Shown: positions 24,354 through 36,106, counted from the stretch's first letter. The stretch: 64,000 nucleotides of DNA from Ophioderma brevispina (GCA_023653785.1 JAMKCH010014212.1:1-64000); one strand, 5' to 3'. Made by a program: numbers and translations. Notes: generated by a model from the sequence alone, not told the origin.

Positions 24354-25309
24354 TCGACATTTCAATAGATATCTAGCATTACAATTTTAACCTCGTTTAC
24401 AAAAAGGGGGCGGGGGTGGTTGCCAACTCCCTTCAGGGTTTTCCTAAAACCCCTTTTTGTAGTCAAAAATAATTTAATTGTCAATTGACATTTACGCTCC
24501 TTTTCATGCAAAAACAAACATCCACCGGGGTATTGGTAAGATACAGGGTGATCCCAAAATGATAGATATGGCCCTTTTTGGGAGAGAAGTACCAACATGC
24601 CTAGTACGGCACAGATATATCAGATACACTTGATTTTGCTACCAATGGACAGCTACGGTCATCCTCTTTCCGTTGATGGGTACCAACATAAAGTTTGCAT
24701 GTCAGCAAAACTCTCAATTTCCACAGTATATAGTTAGTAGGGTGGCTTAGCAAAATTATCGTTACACGGTGGACAAAATCACCAAATTTGGCACAAACAC
24801 TCCTGATGACCTATAAATCAATTCTATCCGAGGATTCATCTCCAAATATGTACAAAAGCCCCTCCTAGGGGACCCCTTGGGGTCCCGGGGGTCGGGAGGG
24901 GGCAAATTTACAACTTTGCTATGCAATAATCGAATGTGGTATTTTTGGTGTCTAGTAATAGGTTTTGGACATGCCAAATTGAATAAGACAACTTTCCAAA
25001 TCAAATATGGCTGCCTTATATCAGAATTTCAAAATAGCGCCCAAAATGGCCACCAAATTTAGAAAATTGATAGAAGACTCATGAACTGTTTATATTTCAT
25101 TATCGATAAAGGAAAATACCCTCAAAACGTCATGGCTTCTAATAAAACATGATTGTCTATATTATCTTCATCAAGTAAAAGATGGTGGCCAAATGGCTGC
25201 CAAATACGAGATTACTATTGGCCCATGTGAACAATCTCAATAATCATCTTTGGAATAAAATCGCATATTACCATATGTACAATTACTTTGGTCATTCTGT
25301 TGTGAGCAT
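24354..25309. other. Repeat-like stretch, no gene
   Basis: It contains several 'AAAATGGC.GCCAAA' words (25036, 25187, 25195) at ~150-base spacing, like the ~170-bp repeat at 28700-29060. A G/C-rich foldback lies at 24856-24905 (CCTAGGGGACCCC and GGGGTCCCGGGGG). Confidence 0.45.
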
Positions 25310-25379
25310 AGGATTCCTTTTGCTCAGTGTCTAGTGTACAAGTCCTTCTTTAGATATCTGCAATGCTCTTATGTTGTTA

Positions 25380-25605
25380 CTAATAGTACACAGGCAAACA
25401 CAACGTTTCGAGCAGGTGAGATTGGCCTGTCCACATTTGCATGTGCGGCAGTCTCCTGAGCAACCACATTTGATTAGCTCTCTATATGATGTGGAAATTT
25501 CTGGTACGATTGAGAGCCAAACTGGCACCCATCACACATCCGATCCGACACCTTGTTCCAAGCAAATGTCTGAGGAGAGGGAATATCTTGCGGTGTTCAG
25601 GCCCG
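25380..25605 (-). pseudogene. CXC (cysteine-rich) tail fragment of a PIN-CXC family gene
   Basis: On the minus strand the open stretch reads WLSIVPEISTSYRELIKCGC, then SGDCRTCKCGQANLTCSKRC, then VC. The spacing CxC-x3-C-x2-CxC-x6-C-x3-CxC matches the cysteine-rich end of the metazoan proteins whose nuclease domain is found at 35640-36100 and 38976-39545. Upstream, in another frame, PSPQTFAWNKVSD matches the 'P.P..WGW' block that precedes the Cys cluster. The reading then stops at the MITE at 25599. Only the last ~75 residues remain. The same fragment is present in the duplicated block at 29540-29748. Confidence 0.5.
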
Positions 25606-25846
25606 TACGCAAGGGGGGGGGGGGTACAGTCACTATCCTCCCCCTACCCCGATTCCACGTAAGGGGCAAAAAGTCCACTTTTTGCTGAATATTTTGTTAA
25701 AAAGGTCCATAATTTAGAGACATTTTTACCAGAAAATCCATTTTTTTTTGTGATGAGATGTTAAAAAAGGACCATTTTAGGCGGATTAGGTCCACTTTTA
25801 CCGAAAAAGTGGACAGTACCCCCCCATAAATCCTGCGTACGACCCT
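25599..25846. mobile_element. MITE with GGCCCGTACGCAGG ends, copy 1
   Basis: The left end CAGGCCCGTACGCAAGGGGG and the complement of the right end CAGGGTCGTACGCAGGATTT pair. Inside, GTCCACTTTTTGC and GAAAAAGTGGAC pair, giving a full foldback. It is inserted at the upstream edge of the CXC fragment. Confidence 0.7.
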
Positions 25847-26060
25847 GGGGCCCAATTCCCCATTTTTTTTTTAATTTTGAAATTAATAAGCAAAACTAGT
25901 GTTAGACTAATGAAAATTATCAAGATTTCCGAGGTCGGGTCCGTCGGGGCTCTCAACGTATTATGTAAGTGTTTGTTCTTTCAATTGCATTTCAGTCTTT
26001 TTAGGTGTATTATTTGATAGCATAACACTAGTGTCTGCCGAAATGGGGAATTGGGCCTAA
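25847..26060. mobile_element. MITE with GGGCCCAATTCCCCATTT ends, copy 1
   Basis: The ends GGGGCCCAATTCCCCATTT (25848) and AAATGGGGAATTGGGCC (26041-26057) are inverted repeats, with inner pairs ACTAGTGTTA/TAACACTAGT. The centre holds a conserved GC-rich word TTCCGAGGTCGGGTCCGTCG (25928). It abuts the previous MITE directly. Confidence 0.7.
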
Positions 26061-26084
26061 GAGATTAAATGGCCCTAAGAGATT

Positions 26085-26133
26085 GGAGGAAGAGAGAGGG
26101 AGAGAGAGATAGAGGGAGAGCAGAGAGAGAGAC
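26085..26133 (+). repeat. GA-rich microsatellite
   Basis: Imperfect (GA)n, also present in shortened form in block Y copy 2. Confidence 0.7.
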
Positions 26134-26660
26134 TGACTTAGCCTATTATATAGAATATTATTTGATATTATTATCATTATTAGCTATGTTGTTTTTCAAA
26201 CCTATGTGAAATGACTACAAAGTTATATGAGTCGCTATAGGAATGCTTCGTAAAAGACGCACTACACAAAATATCTCAACTTCCACGATCATCAAATATT
26301 TGGCATGATTGTCAAAAAACTTAGTTCGGCGTAGTGGGGGGAAAGGGAGGAGGAGAGAGAGATAGTCATTCTCTAGCACGTGGACGTATTCATAAATTTT
26401 AAATTTTTTATATTTTTGGAATGCTTGTGTCGCCTGTTGTTTTTTGGTTTGTTCTTTAATTGTCATTCAGTCTTTTTTTTTCAGGTGTATTATTGAGTAA
26501 CATCTTCTTTAAATTACCATGCGAGGTTCCGTTCGAACCAGCCTTAATTTGAATCTAAAATTTGCATAGGATTGCTAACAAGTTAAGTTTATTAAGGCAA
26601 ATCTGACGAAGAAATGCAAAAATATTATATAAACATAATTAGAGGTATAGAGTCTTCTTT

Positions 26661-27264
26661 TTTACAACACTTTTTATTCTGGGCATAAACATTTTGGACA
26701 TCATTTGACTTTCAATTAGACCACACGAAAAACAATGCATTATTACCCTCGCTTATCATATAATTATGCGAGCGTTCATCATAACAGTATACGTCTTCAG
26801 AAGAAATCGCTAGGCAGTTTGAAGTCTAAATCATACATAATGATTTTTTGTTTATTTGTAATAACGTTTATGAGAGCAAGGTAAGAAAAACGGGTTTGTA
26901 ACAGGCTAAAGAATTTTGTCGCCGTCTGATGCAAAGCGGCAGTAATTTAATTTTGCCGTTCGTATTGTATTTCATTAGGTGCATTCAAAGCGCCAATCGG
27001 TTTGCTCAGGTATTGTATTGGGTTGCTATGACGCATTGATTATCTTGGAAGCGTTCTGGCTCAGTGCTTGGTGTTGTCAAAAATCGCATGGTTTTTCACA
27101 TGCGGACGTGTAGTCAGTTTTTCCGAAAATTCCGCGCATTCCCTCCCGTGTGGCATCTTTTTGCCATCATATTTGGGGCTGCCTTTTTTCTTGGTACTTT
27201 TAATTGAGTGTACAAATTTCCCCAAATACATTTACATACAAATATTAATATAATTATATAGTAT
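26661..27264. other. Gene-less stretch between block Y and the minisatellite
   Basis: I see no recognisable feature. Confidence 0.4.
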
Positions 27265-28105
27265 TTGCAGTTCGTATGAGATCCGCTTTGGGTCCCGATT
27301 GGGCAAATTAAATTGGTAAATAAATAGTGTGCATGTTACAGTTCAGATATTGGTAATTGCTGTTTGGTTCAAGATCCGGTTTTTCGACTCGATTCGGCGG
27401 GTTAAATGGTATACATATATGGTGTTATAAAGTATTTGCCAGATCGGTACTAGATCCATTGGAGTTTCGATTTGGCAGGATAAAATGAAAACATCGTATT
27501 TGCAATCGAGCCATACAAGACCGCTTTGGGTCGCGATTTTTTTGGAAGGTCCAATTGGCAATCAATTGGGTACTTCAGCGTAATAATAGCAGATCGGATA
27601 TAAGATCCGCTTGGGGTCTCGATTTGGCAGGCTAATTTGAAGGTAGTAGAGTCGGCAATCCGGTATAAGGTCCGCCCTTCGGATCTCGATTTGGCTGGTA
27701 AAGGTTGTACTTTATGTTCAATTGGTAATCAATTGGGTACCTTCAGCGTATCATAGCCAGATGATAAGATCGATTTGGGTGGCGATTTGGCTGGTAAAGG
27801 TTGCTGTATTTTATGTGGTGTAGTGTGCCAGCGGATCGATAGAAGACTCGCTTTGGGTCTCGATTGACTGTTAAATTTGTAATTGTATGTGATGTATCCG
27901 AGATCTTTATAGATCCGCTTTGGTCTCGATTGGCGGATAAATTGTTAATTTATTTGTAGTACTTTCTGTCAAGTGAGGGGTCAGAGATCGGTATAAAATC
28001 CGCTTTGGGTCTCGTTTGCCTTATAAAATATGTAAATTGTATGTGGTAATTTTATGCGCCGATTCGGTAATAGTCCTTTTCGGCTTGTTTTGGCAGGCTA
28101 GATTT
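27265..28105 (+). repeat. Minisatellite, about 11 units of ~80 bp
   Basis: Each unit carries the core AGATCCGCTTTGGGTCTCGA followed by TTTGGCAGGCTAAATTG. Cores lie near 27279, 27368, 27450, 27520, 27605, 27670, 27765, 27845, 27912, 27995 and 28070. Spacing varies from 65 to 95 bases, mostly in the AT-rich spacer (aattgtatgtggt). The units are divergent, so the array is old or has picked up sequence errors. Confidence 0.8.
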
Positions 28106-28695
28106 ATGATTCATGGTTACGTCATGATTAGGTATTTCTTTGTAGATGTTGAGTGGTGAAGGCGGGTAAAATCCTTGAAATTTTTGTAATATTCTGGAGG
28201 TTTTTTATATTATATGTCAAGCCAGTAGGAATTTAGACAAAGTGTTGATGTAGGAAGAACTGGCCTTGCCCCAATTGTACGTCGATGGCAATTGATACCT
28301 GCGTTTGGTGCTCTTCAGGAAATTCTTCCTAGCCATCCTATGAGGTCTGGATACAGATACGTATGGTAACCTTAAAAGGTTATAGGCTACATATTTGTTC
28401 CAGACGCAGTTAAATGTTTTATCAATTCAGTTTCTTTTTTTAATTATGGTGTTTTTTTGTGTTTTTTTGATCGCAAAAAATTGACCTGTGGTCCGCATGT
28501 GACAGATCTCAGTTGCAATCCGGTGTGAAAATGCCTATTTCTTAGCTATGTGGACAAATTCAGTTGTAGACGGGGGAATATACGGTTTGACCAAAACAAA
28601 TGCTACAAAAAGGCGGTTTTTTTACTGATTCTGGTACTGTGAGAACGCACGAATAATAAGAAAAACGTTATAAAAAATTGGGCTAATGGAAAGTG
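28106..28695. other. Gene-less stretch
   Basis: No gene or repeat can be supported here. Confidence 0.35.
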
Positions 28696-29060
28696 GTTTT
28701 TCAAGATGGCGTCCAAAAGGCCGCCAAAAATTCTGAAATTTGCTACAATTGATTTATTTATCCACCACAAGTTGCAATTTTGGGTGTCTAAACCCGTGTT
28801 TTTGGGGTGAAGGATTCTACTTTGATCCAAAAAAAATATTGCGAGTGATCAGGCAAGCTATAAATCCAAGATGGCGTCCAAAATGGCCGCCAAAAACTCT
28901 TAAAACTCTTTAAAATACGCGTAAGTTGCTTATTTTTCACCTCATGAGTTGCAATTGTTATGTCTACACCCATGTTCTTGGATGAATGATTCCAATATTG
29001 CTACAAAACTATTTCAGATTAATCAATAACCTGCAATCCAAATGGCTGCTCAAATCCTAG
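28696..29060 (+). repeat. ~170-bp tandem repeat with ATGGCNNCC motifs
   Basis: Words of the type CAAGATGGCGTCCAAAANGGCCGCCAAAA occur at 28702, 28868 and (degraded) 29035, each followed by 'ttatttntccac..gttgcaatt' and 'gtctanacccntgtt'. Related words at 25036-25200 suggest the array once extended upstream. Confidence 0.6.
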
Positions 29061-29464
29061 CATTCAGGTGACATTTGGGGTCAAAATTTCATACGGCATC
29101 AATATTGTCGCAAAAATTGTAATTATATACATTTTGGGTTTTTGCAAGTGTGATAGGTGATGCAGGGAGTTAAGGCGAGGCCTGAAGAGTACTAAGCCTT
29201 AAAAGCCTGAAAAAGTGCGTGGAATTGGACTAAAAGCCTCCAAAATGAGCTTGAAAATAAAATTTTGCGGGAAATTGTGAGTACCGGAAGGCCTGAATTT
29301 AGGCTATTGCCTGAAAACTATATCCCTGAGTGATAGTTCCTCATTATGTTTGGTTGGTAAAATGATTGAAAATTTGTGGCTGCATCATAATAAACATCAT
29401 TGCCAACCGGAAAATGACCTGAACTGTTTTCGATTATCTTACATTGTATGTATTTCTGCAGTGA
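28960..29464 (+). repeat. Block X, copy 1
   Basis: This ~500-bp block, starting at GTCTACACCCATG, is repeated at 30798-31290. Shared features include 'catttggggtcaaaa', 'gaaaaagtgcgtg' and 'ggcctgaatttaggc'. The order along the window is X1-Y2-X2. Confidence 0.75.
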
Positions 29465-29539
29465 AGCATAGATTCCTTTTGCTCAGTGTCTAGTGTACAA
29501 GTTCCTTCTTTAGATATCTGCAAGCTCTTATGTTGTTAC

Positions 29540-29748
29540 TAATAGTAACACAGGCAAAACACAACGTTCGAGCACTTAAGATTGGCCTGTCCACATTTGC
29601 AGTCGGCAGTCTCCTAGCCCCCACATTTGATTAGCTCTCTATATGAGCGGAAATTTCTGGTAGCGGGATTAGAGCCAACTGGCGCCCATCACACATCCGA
29701 CACCTTGTTCTACTCCAATGTCTGAGGAGAGGGACTATCTTGCGGTGT
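29540..29748 (-). pseudogene. CXC tail fragment, second copy
   Basis: Homologous to 25380-25605, but with more gaps that break the frame through the Cys cluster. It is part of the block Y duplication and so is not an independent gene. Confidence 0.45.
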
Positions 29749-29749
29749 C

Positions 29750-29993
29750 CAGGCCCGTACGCTGGGGGGGTGGGGGGGGTACGTCACATCCTCCCTCCTA
29801 CCCGATCCACTTAAGGGGCAAAGTCCACTTTTTGCTGAATATTTGTTAAAAAGGTCCTAATTTTAGAGACATTTTACAAGAAAATCCATTTTTTTTTTGG
29901 ATGAGATTAAAAAAGGACCATTTTTAGGCGGTTAGGTCCCCTTTTACCGAAAAAGTGGACATACCCCCTCCATAAATCCTGCTACGACCCCGG
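29750..29993. mobile_element. MITE with GGCCCGTACGC ends, copy 2
   Basis: Counterpart of 25599-25846 within block Y copy 2, with the same foldback and poly-G tract. Confidence 0.65.
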
Positions 29994-30205
29994 GCCCAAT
30001 TCCCCATTTCTGGGGCCCAATTCCCCGTTTCTTTTCTGAGACTAGTGTTAGACTTATGAAAATTCTCAAGATTTCCGAGGTCGGGTCCGTCGGGGCTCTC
30101 AACGATTATGAAGGGTTTGTTCTTTCATTGCATTCAGTCTTTTTTCAGGTGTTTATTGAATAGCATAACACTAGCTTTCTGCAGAGAAACGGGGAATTGG
30201 GCCCC
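29994..30205. mobile_element. MITE with GGGCCCAATTCCCC ends, copy 2
   Basis: Counterpart of 25847-26060. The left terminal word is doubled here (29993 and 30013). Confidence 0.65.
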
Positions 30206-30798
30206 AGAGATTAAATGGCCCTAAGAGATTCGCGAGGAAGAGAGAGAGACTGACTTAGCCTATTATATATAGCAATATTATTTTACTTATTATCAAGAAT
30301 ATTTACTATGTGGTTTTTCAATCCATATGTGGATTTAATGACTACAAAGTTATATGAGTCGCTATAGGAATGCTTCGTAAAGGACGCAATAACACAACAA
30401 TATCTCAAGACTTGCACACGATAATCAAATATTTGGCAATGATGTCAAAAAAAAACTAGTGTGGCGTAGGGGGATGAGAAGGGAGAGAGAGAGAGAGAGA
30501 GTCATTCGCGAACAACGCTGACGTGTGTCAGTAAAATTTTTACAATTCTTAAGGATTCCGAGGTCGGGTCCGTCGGGGCTCTCAACGTATTATGTAAGTG
30601 GTGTTTTCTATTTGCTTAGTCTTTTCAGGTGTATTATTCGATAACATCTTCTTTAAATTACCCACGCGATATTCCGTTCGAACAGCCTTAATTTTGAATC
30701 TAAATTTGCATTAGTGATTGATAACAAGTTACGTTTTTAAGGCAAATCTCGGAACGAAAAACGGCAAAATATATTATGAACATAATTAGAGGTATAGA

Positions 30799-31290
30799 GT
30801 CTACACCCATGGTCTTGTGATGAATGATTCAAATGGCTAACAAACTATTTCAGTAATCAAATAACCATGCCAAATCCAAAATGGCTGCTCAAATCCTAGC
30901 ATGAAGGTGACATTTGGGGTCAAAAGATTGCAATACGGATACAATATTGTCGCCAAAAATTGTATTATATTTACCTTTGGGTCATTTTGCAAGTTGATAG
31001 TGATGCAGGGATGTAAGCGAGCCTGAAGAGTAAAGCCTGAAAAGCTGAAAAAGTGCGTGAATTTGGACTAAAGGCCTCCAAAATGAGCTGAAAATAAAAT
31101 TGCGCGAAATTGTGAGTACGAAAGGCCTGAATTTAGGCATTGCCTGAAAACTATATTGCATTCCTGAGTTTAATATGTCTCATTATGGATGGTTAGTAAA
31201 ATGTTTGACAATTTGTGGCTGCATCATAATAAACATCATGACCACCTTGAAAATGACCTAAACTATTTTCATATTATCTTACAACATCTA
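30799..31290 (+). repeat. Block X, copy 2
   Basis: Direct repeat of 28960-29464, ending near 'ttatcttacaa'. Confidence 0.75.
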
Positions 31291-31659
31291 GTAGTTCGAG
31301 TTGCCAATAACTAATTGGATATCATGATGAAGTCCAGAAATGCAATGAGGTGGTTGGTTTGTTGGTTGATTGGTTGGGTGGCTTCCCTCCGTTCATTAGG
31401 AGCATTGAGACAAGTCTCGTAGTTAAACTGAAATCGGTGCCCCCAATTCAGCAATTATAAAAGTCAATACTGGCACAAGACCAAAATATGTTGGCGAGAC
31501 ACAATAGGCAGGTCAAATGTTTGGCTGTGCATAATTGGAAGTCAAAATTAGGTCGAGGATTGTAGTCCACATTGGCTTATAAAGAGTCGTATTGGAAAAG
31601 GGTTCATACAATATATGTATACCCAGACATAATTGGCCATAACAGCGTTCATACAATAT
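31291..31659. other. Stretch without a gene
   Basis: A 13-base word GTTCATACAATAT occurs twice (31606, 31649). Otherwise nothing is recognised. Confidence 0.4.
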
Positions 31660-34600
31660 TGTATACTATGACTTCTGTATACTTCTTGTCAGTCATGATT
31701 GGAACCATCTGGTCACTCTCTATTTTCCACCCCCAGTCCATGACATCCATACCATTGTCAGTCCCCATCCAGACCATAATCTGGTAGTAAACTCTGAGGC
31801 AGTGAAATGTGGTGGAAGATGCAGTAGGCGGTAAACGTTCAGGAGCCACAAACGATTTTGCAGATGACAAATATTTTGTAGCGCAGGGTTGCAAGTGAAG
31901 TCTCCCCATTGCTGCCAAACATAACAGCCATAGCTTTGCTACCAAATTCTTCAATAATTTCCCTTGACTGATTTGGGAGAATGAAGGTTTTTGCACATTG
32001 CTTGACTATGGGATCGTCTTTCACAAGCTTTTGGAAGGCTGATTTCTTCCCAATACCAAAAATCCTGGAGGTTGTATCACACCCGGTAAACGCGTGGATG
32101 AAGAGGAGATGGGAACATACATCTTCACCTAGGATTGCCTTTAGCCGGTTGATGTCATACACTTTTGTAACTTCAGTCTTGTCAGAACGGCAGTATAGTT
32201 CTCTGCCATGTGCATCTGCATAGTAAAGAGCCAGTACTAATAGATCAGTATCTTCCCCAATTAACGTTGTAGATTGTCGATGGGAGCTTTCTACCGCCGC
32301 TTTAACAATTTCTACATCTGCATCACCCGACGCATTGATCACATTACACGCCTTGTTTTTAGTTCATCTGTAATGAGGTCAATTAGCCCTTGCTTGTTGC
32401 TAGCTCTTGACAAGAACTCGTCTTTTTTTCCTGAAAACTCTGTCTCTGCAGTGAAGTGAACAACTGGATGAACACTCTGCCCACGTCGTTGGTGTGTATT
32501 GTCTTTGATGGACGGACCACCACTATACCCATCAAAGACCACAGTTGCTAATCCATAATGACGAACAGTGAAGTCTGCATATGACTGTGCAATCACCCCA
32601 TAACTGTCTCCAGTTTTCCATGGTACTAGATGCAACAGGGACCCTCCATCAAGTACGTAATGATCAATTTTTGGATAAGATTCTTTGAGGACTTCATAAT
32701 CACCTGACGCTACATTGCTTGAATGTTCAGCAATAGCGGTAGCTAGTTGAGGCTTATCTGCTGTCCGGAAAATGTTTCTAGCCTCAAACAAGGAGGGGGG
32801 ATATGTGTTGAGGTCGTAATTCATAACCTCTTGCATTGAAAGCTCTCCTGTTTGTGACACTACTACAAACCGTTGAAATAACAGGGTCGGTTCAATGGTC
32901 AGATCTGGAGCAATCGGTACAGAAGACGAATCTCCGAGGGTTTTTGCCTTGTCTTTGCGCTTGAATGATACTTTAAAGACTGGTTGGTCATGCATTTTGG
33001 CTATGATTGCCATACCAACGGACTCATACTCATGAACATTTACATCAGCATCAGCCACCACACCATTCACAACATTTCTTAAGGAAGGGTCTGAAGAGAA
33101 GGGTGAGTAGGTATCTAACGTTGATCTTAATTTGGATAGGTCTGATGTATCTCTATTGTTCCTTGATTCAGCTGACTCTTTATGCTGCTCACTTGTCGTG
33201 TAGGAGAGCTGATTGAATTCCTGCATGGCATTGTTATACTTAGATGTTATGGGTGTTGACATCGTCCATAGTGATCGCTGCTCTTCGTTCATACCGCTTC
33301 CACATGTTAGGCCTCCAGAGCTCTTCAGTGATCTCATTAATGTCTGTTCGATATCTAGATCTGAACTGAGGCCTGCCCAAAACTGATTACTGCGGCGAAT
33401 TACATGGAACACGTCTAAATGTTTCGTCTCAAGCCCACTCATCTCTTGAACGTAGAGATATGCCGATTTCAAGTAGTTGTAATGTCCAGCTGCAGCAAAA
33501 ATTGGGAGGCAGTCAGCAACAGCGCTTAGATGCATGGGCCAAGATCCGGGGTGATCTGCCATGATCAGAGCTTTGGCCACCCTCAACATCTTCTGGTCTT
33601 TGACCTGGCTTGTAGTTCAGACTTTTTTTTGTCTAGTTCTAGTTTGATCTTGTCCAATATATCAGATGTCTCAATACTCCCCAATGTTGTTTCACCTGCC
33701 ATCAAAGAAGAGTACAAATCTTCAGATTCATCCATCAATGTCTCAAATTGGGGATTATCATGCAACACATCTGATACAATCATTTGGTTTAGACACTTGT
33801 CCACCAGCAGGTGGCCTCGGAATGCTCTTTGGACACACTTTCCTGTAAACATATGCACAACAGCATGCAACGGCCGGTGGAACGGTGGAAAGAATGCAGG
33901 TTTTATCCCCCGAATACATGTCTATCATAGGCAAATACACAATTGAGGACTGCCCTGGGTGCTCATTTCCTTTATGGATAGTGTGCATCATTCCTGGCCA
34001 ATTAGGAGTTATTTGTTTGAAATTGAACGAGAGCTCCCACAAGATATCAATATCCATATCATAATTAAGACGATTTGGAGGGTCTTTAAATTTCATACTG
34101 CGACGTGCATGTTTGGCGAAACGAAGCTGTATTATCTTGACCTTAGTGTGTTCTGTGATGTCCAATTCTGCACTCTGTCTCCTGGGAATCGTGTGGATGG
34201 CCTTCTGACCAGGAGTCAAGCAAGCGATCATCCCCATTCCATGGAATGTCCCTTTCCCATCAAGAGTTATAATGTTGTGATCAACATTATCGGCTGCAAA
34301 TAACATAGTTGTTTCTTCTGGATTTATGTCTTCTCCCAGAATGTCAGGTGCAGCATACGCTGCCGAATTCTTCTCAAAAAGCAGAATTTCCTTATAAGAC
34401 GAGCAGAATCCCATTGAAGAAAGTGTGCCTACAAGGAACTTAGAACGATACAAATGATGTGTTTGAATACCTAGGCCAATTTATAATGGTGCAATTACAG
34501 CACGGGGTCGCACTGCCTGAATGATTGCTTGCCCAATGCTGGCAACTTTGTGGCTGTTGTCTTTACCCACAAACATGGATTCTAACATTGTACTAAGTGA

Positions 34601-35250
34601 AACAGGAATATAGTCAAGAGCAGAATTTAGGTTGAGTATATTGGTACTAGGATACTAGTTCTTTATGGATGGGATAGTTGTTTTAATGTCACTTTTTATC
34701 AGCCTTGCTGCTGTTTTGATAATCGCCGCCTTCTGTGACTCCTCATCTTTCTCGTTGCATGTGTTTTTAAAGTATGACCTAAGTATCTGTGATGTTTTTC
34801 TCTCATTGTAACTAAATCATGAAGCCCATCCCCTTCAGCAATATAAATGGTGCTTCCATAACGTTCCTTCAATAGCTCCTTATACTGATTACCATATGCA
34901 TCTGAACCTTTATCTGTAAAAAAACCTTGCATTATTTCTCTGAGGTCTGAAATAGTCAGTTGTTCTTCATCGTTTTCCTCGAAATATTCGCACATTTTTG
35001 AAAATGCAGCCTTCTTGTCCTGATCCTTAGGTCGTCCAGATTTTCTGCGCTTTGGTTCGTCACCACTACGAAGCTCTTCGGGCACATCACGACCAGATCG
35101 GAAATTCGTACTACGCACATGGTGATAAACACAGTCTGCAGCATGTAGGTCACCACCATGATATTCAATGCGACCCTTCACAGTCATAGACCATCTGTCT
35201 ATCCGATATTAATACAAACATTTCAGTTATTTTTGTTAGTAAGGAATGTG
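31660..35250 (-). pseudogene. Large PIN (FEN1/XPG-like) nuclease family protein, type 1, broken copy
   Basis: Five overlapping or adjacent minus-strand open stretches form one protein in order: 35187-34699, 34700-34440, 34453-33758, 33870-33583, 33589-32339, then 32342-31839 and a tail to 31660. The N-terminal part has DLHAADCVYHH and a GRPKD..AF..MCEYFEENDEEQLT block. A middle domain has FAADNVDHNIITLDGKGTFH and ADHPGSWPMHLSAVADCLP. The nuclease part has VVFDGY (an XPG-N-like strand with its Asp), then GDADVEIVKAA, GEDTDLLVLAL and GCDTTSRIFGIGKKSAF (an H3TH-like motif). Family knowledge: uncharacterised, multi-copy invertebrate proteins end in a Cys-rich CXC domain, but here the reading stops after WGWKIESDQMVPIMTD. 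Frameshifts lie near 34700, 33800, 33590 and 32340, with in-frame stops near 34490 and 34645. A Cys expected after 'YHHV' is Arg. Function is inferred only from motifs. Confidence 0.65.
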
Positions 35251-35639
35251 TCTTTACTAACTCAAATCAGATTTTCCTGGCACAATACCGATCCCACAAA
35301 AATGGCTGTCTACGGCATTCTACATGTAATAAGTGCCGGCCGTTAGAAATGGCATCACCAATCACCTCTTTGAGTACTTGCTCTGTTGATCCCATCTGCA
35401 CCTTTTTGATAAGTTTTTATCAATAGCACTCCATTATCCATCTCCCCTCGCAAATGGACAAAGTCTTGGCTACAACAAACCTTCACTCATTGTTAAACCA
35501 TCTCCTAAACAAATGCAAGTATGAAATATTGTTTAAGTATTGTTTTTTCATTATTTTATACAACATAGTTCACAAATAAGAATGCTTTTATTATTATGTT
35601 AAAAAATTACAATTTCGGCAAATTATTTTTACAAATGGC
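35251..35639. other. Spacer between the two PIN-family pseudogenes
   Basis: An AT-rich stretch. The first ~150 bases on the minus strand may still encode the degraded N terminus of the type 1 gene. Nothing else is recognised. Confidence 0.35.
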
Positions 35640-36100
35640 ACCATTTTGAAATTCCACCGATCAATTTTTTTTTCTGACAGGAAAGCTCTCAGTTTTGCGT
35701 CATTGAACAGAGCTCAGTGGATTTTATTTATCGTACAAGGTGATTTGTCCTCAATCTTTCTGGAAGTGATAAGAGTCTTTACAAAGCTGCTCCAAGGGAT
35801 GACTAGTCAGTGCACCAATGTTTGATAAGTCATCAAAGGCTTTCCATGCATGCCAGGCAGATTTTTTGCCGTTACCTTGGAAGGCTGATGTACTATCATC
35901 ACAGCCCCTAAATACCATGAAATACTGGTAGAGCTCATGAATCTTGGCTCCCAAGGCTGTTCTTATGGCATGATGCTGTAAAAATTCGTACCCATGCTAA
36001 AAGCACCAATTTGTTGAATGATGATTTGATGATAACGCACAAACTGACTACTACGTCTGTATCTACATTGCCTACTTTTATGTAAAGGATATTACATCAT
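35640..36100 (-). pseudogene. PIN-family protein, type 2: C-terminal half of the nuclease domain
   Basis: On the minus strand 36030-36095 gives VGNVDTDVVVSL, the counterpart of 'TVDTDVVVLA' with its paired Asp residues. Then 35954-35751 gives ALGAKIHELYQYFMVFRGCD, followed by DSTSAFQGNGKKSAWHAWKAF, the H3TH-like 'FTGCD.TS.F.GKGKK.AW' motif of the family. After a frame change near 35750, LYDK...VNDAKLRAFLSEK matches the 'LYDR...VNEAR..LF' strand that follows. The reading ends near 35640, before the WGW and CXC parts. The N-terminal half lies at 38976-39545, across a 2.7 kb insertion. Confidence 0.6.
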
Positions 36101-36106
36101 CGAGTT

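Larger units (their letters stand above)
25310..26660 (+). repeat. Segmental duplication block Y, copy 1
   Basis: This 1.35 kb block is repeated in the same orientation at 29465-30798. Matches run from 'ttccttttgctcagtgtctagtgtacaag' at the start to 'attagaggtatagagtct' at the end. It contains a CXC-domain fragment, two MITEs and a GA microsatellite, all present in both copies. The copies differ by numerous 1-2 base gaps and some larger ones. Confidence 0.85.
29465..30798 (+). repeat. Segmental duplication block Y, copy 2
   Basis: Second copy of 25310-26660 in direct orientation. It contains an extra ~60-bp piece (30545-30605) repeating the MITE core TTCCGAGGTCGGGTCCGTCG that copy 1 lacks at the equivalent position. 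The right end joins block X exactly at 'gagtct|acaccc'. Confidence 0.85.
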
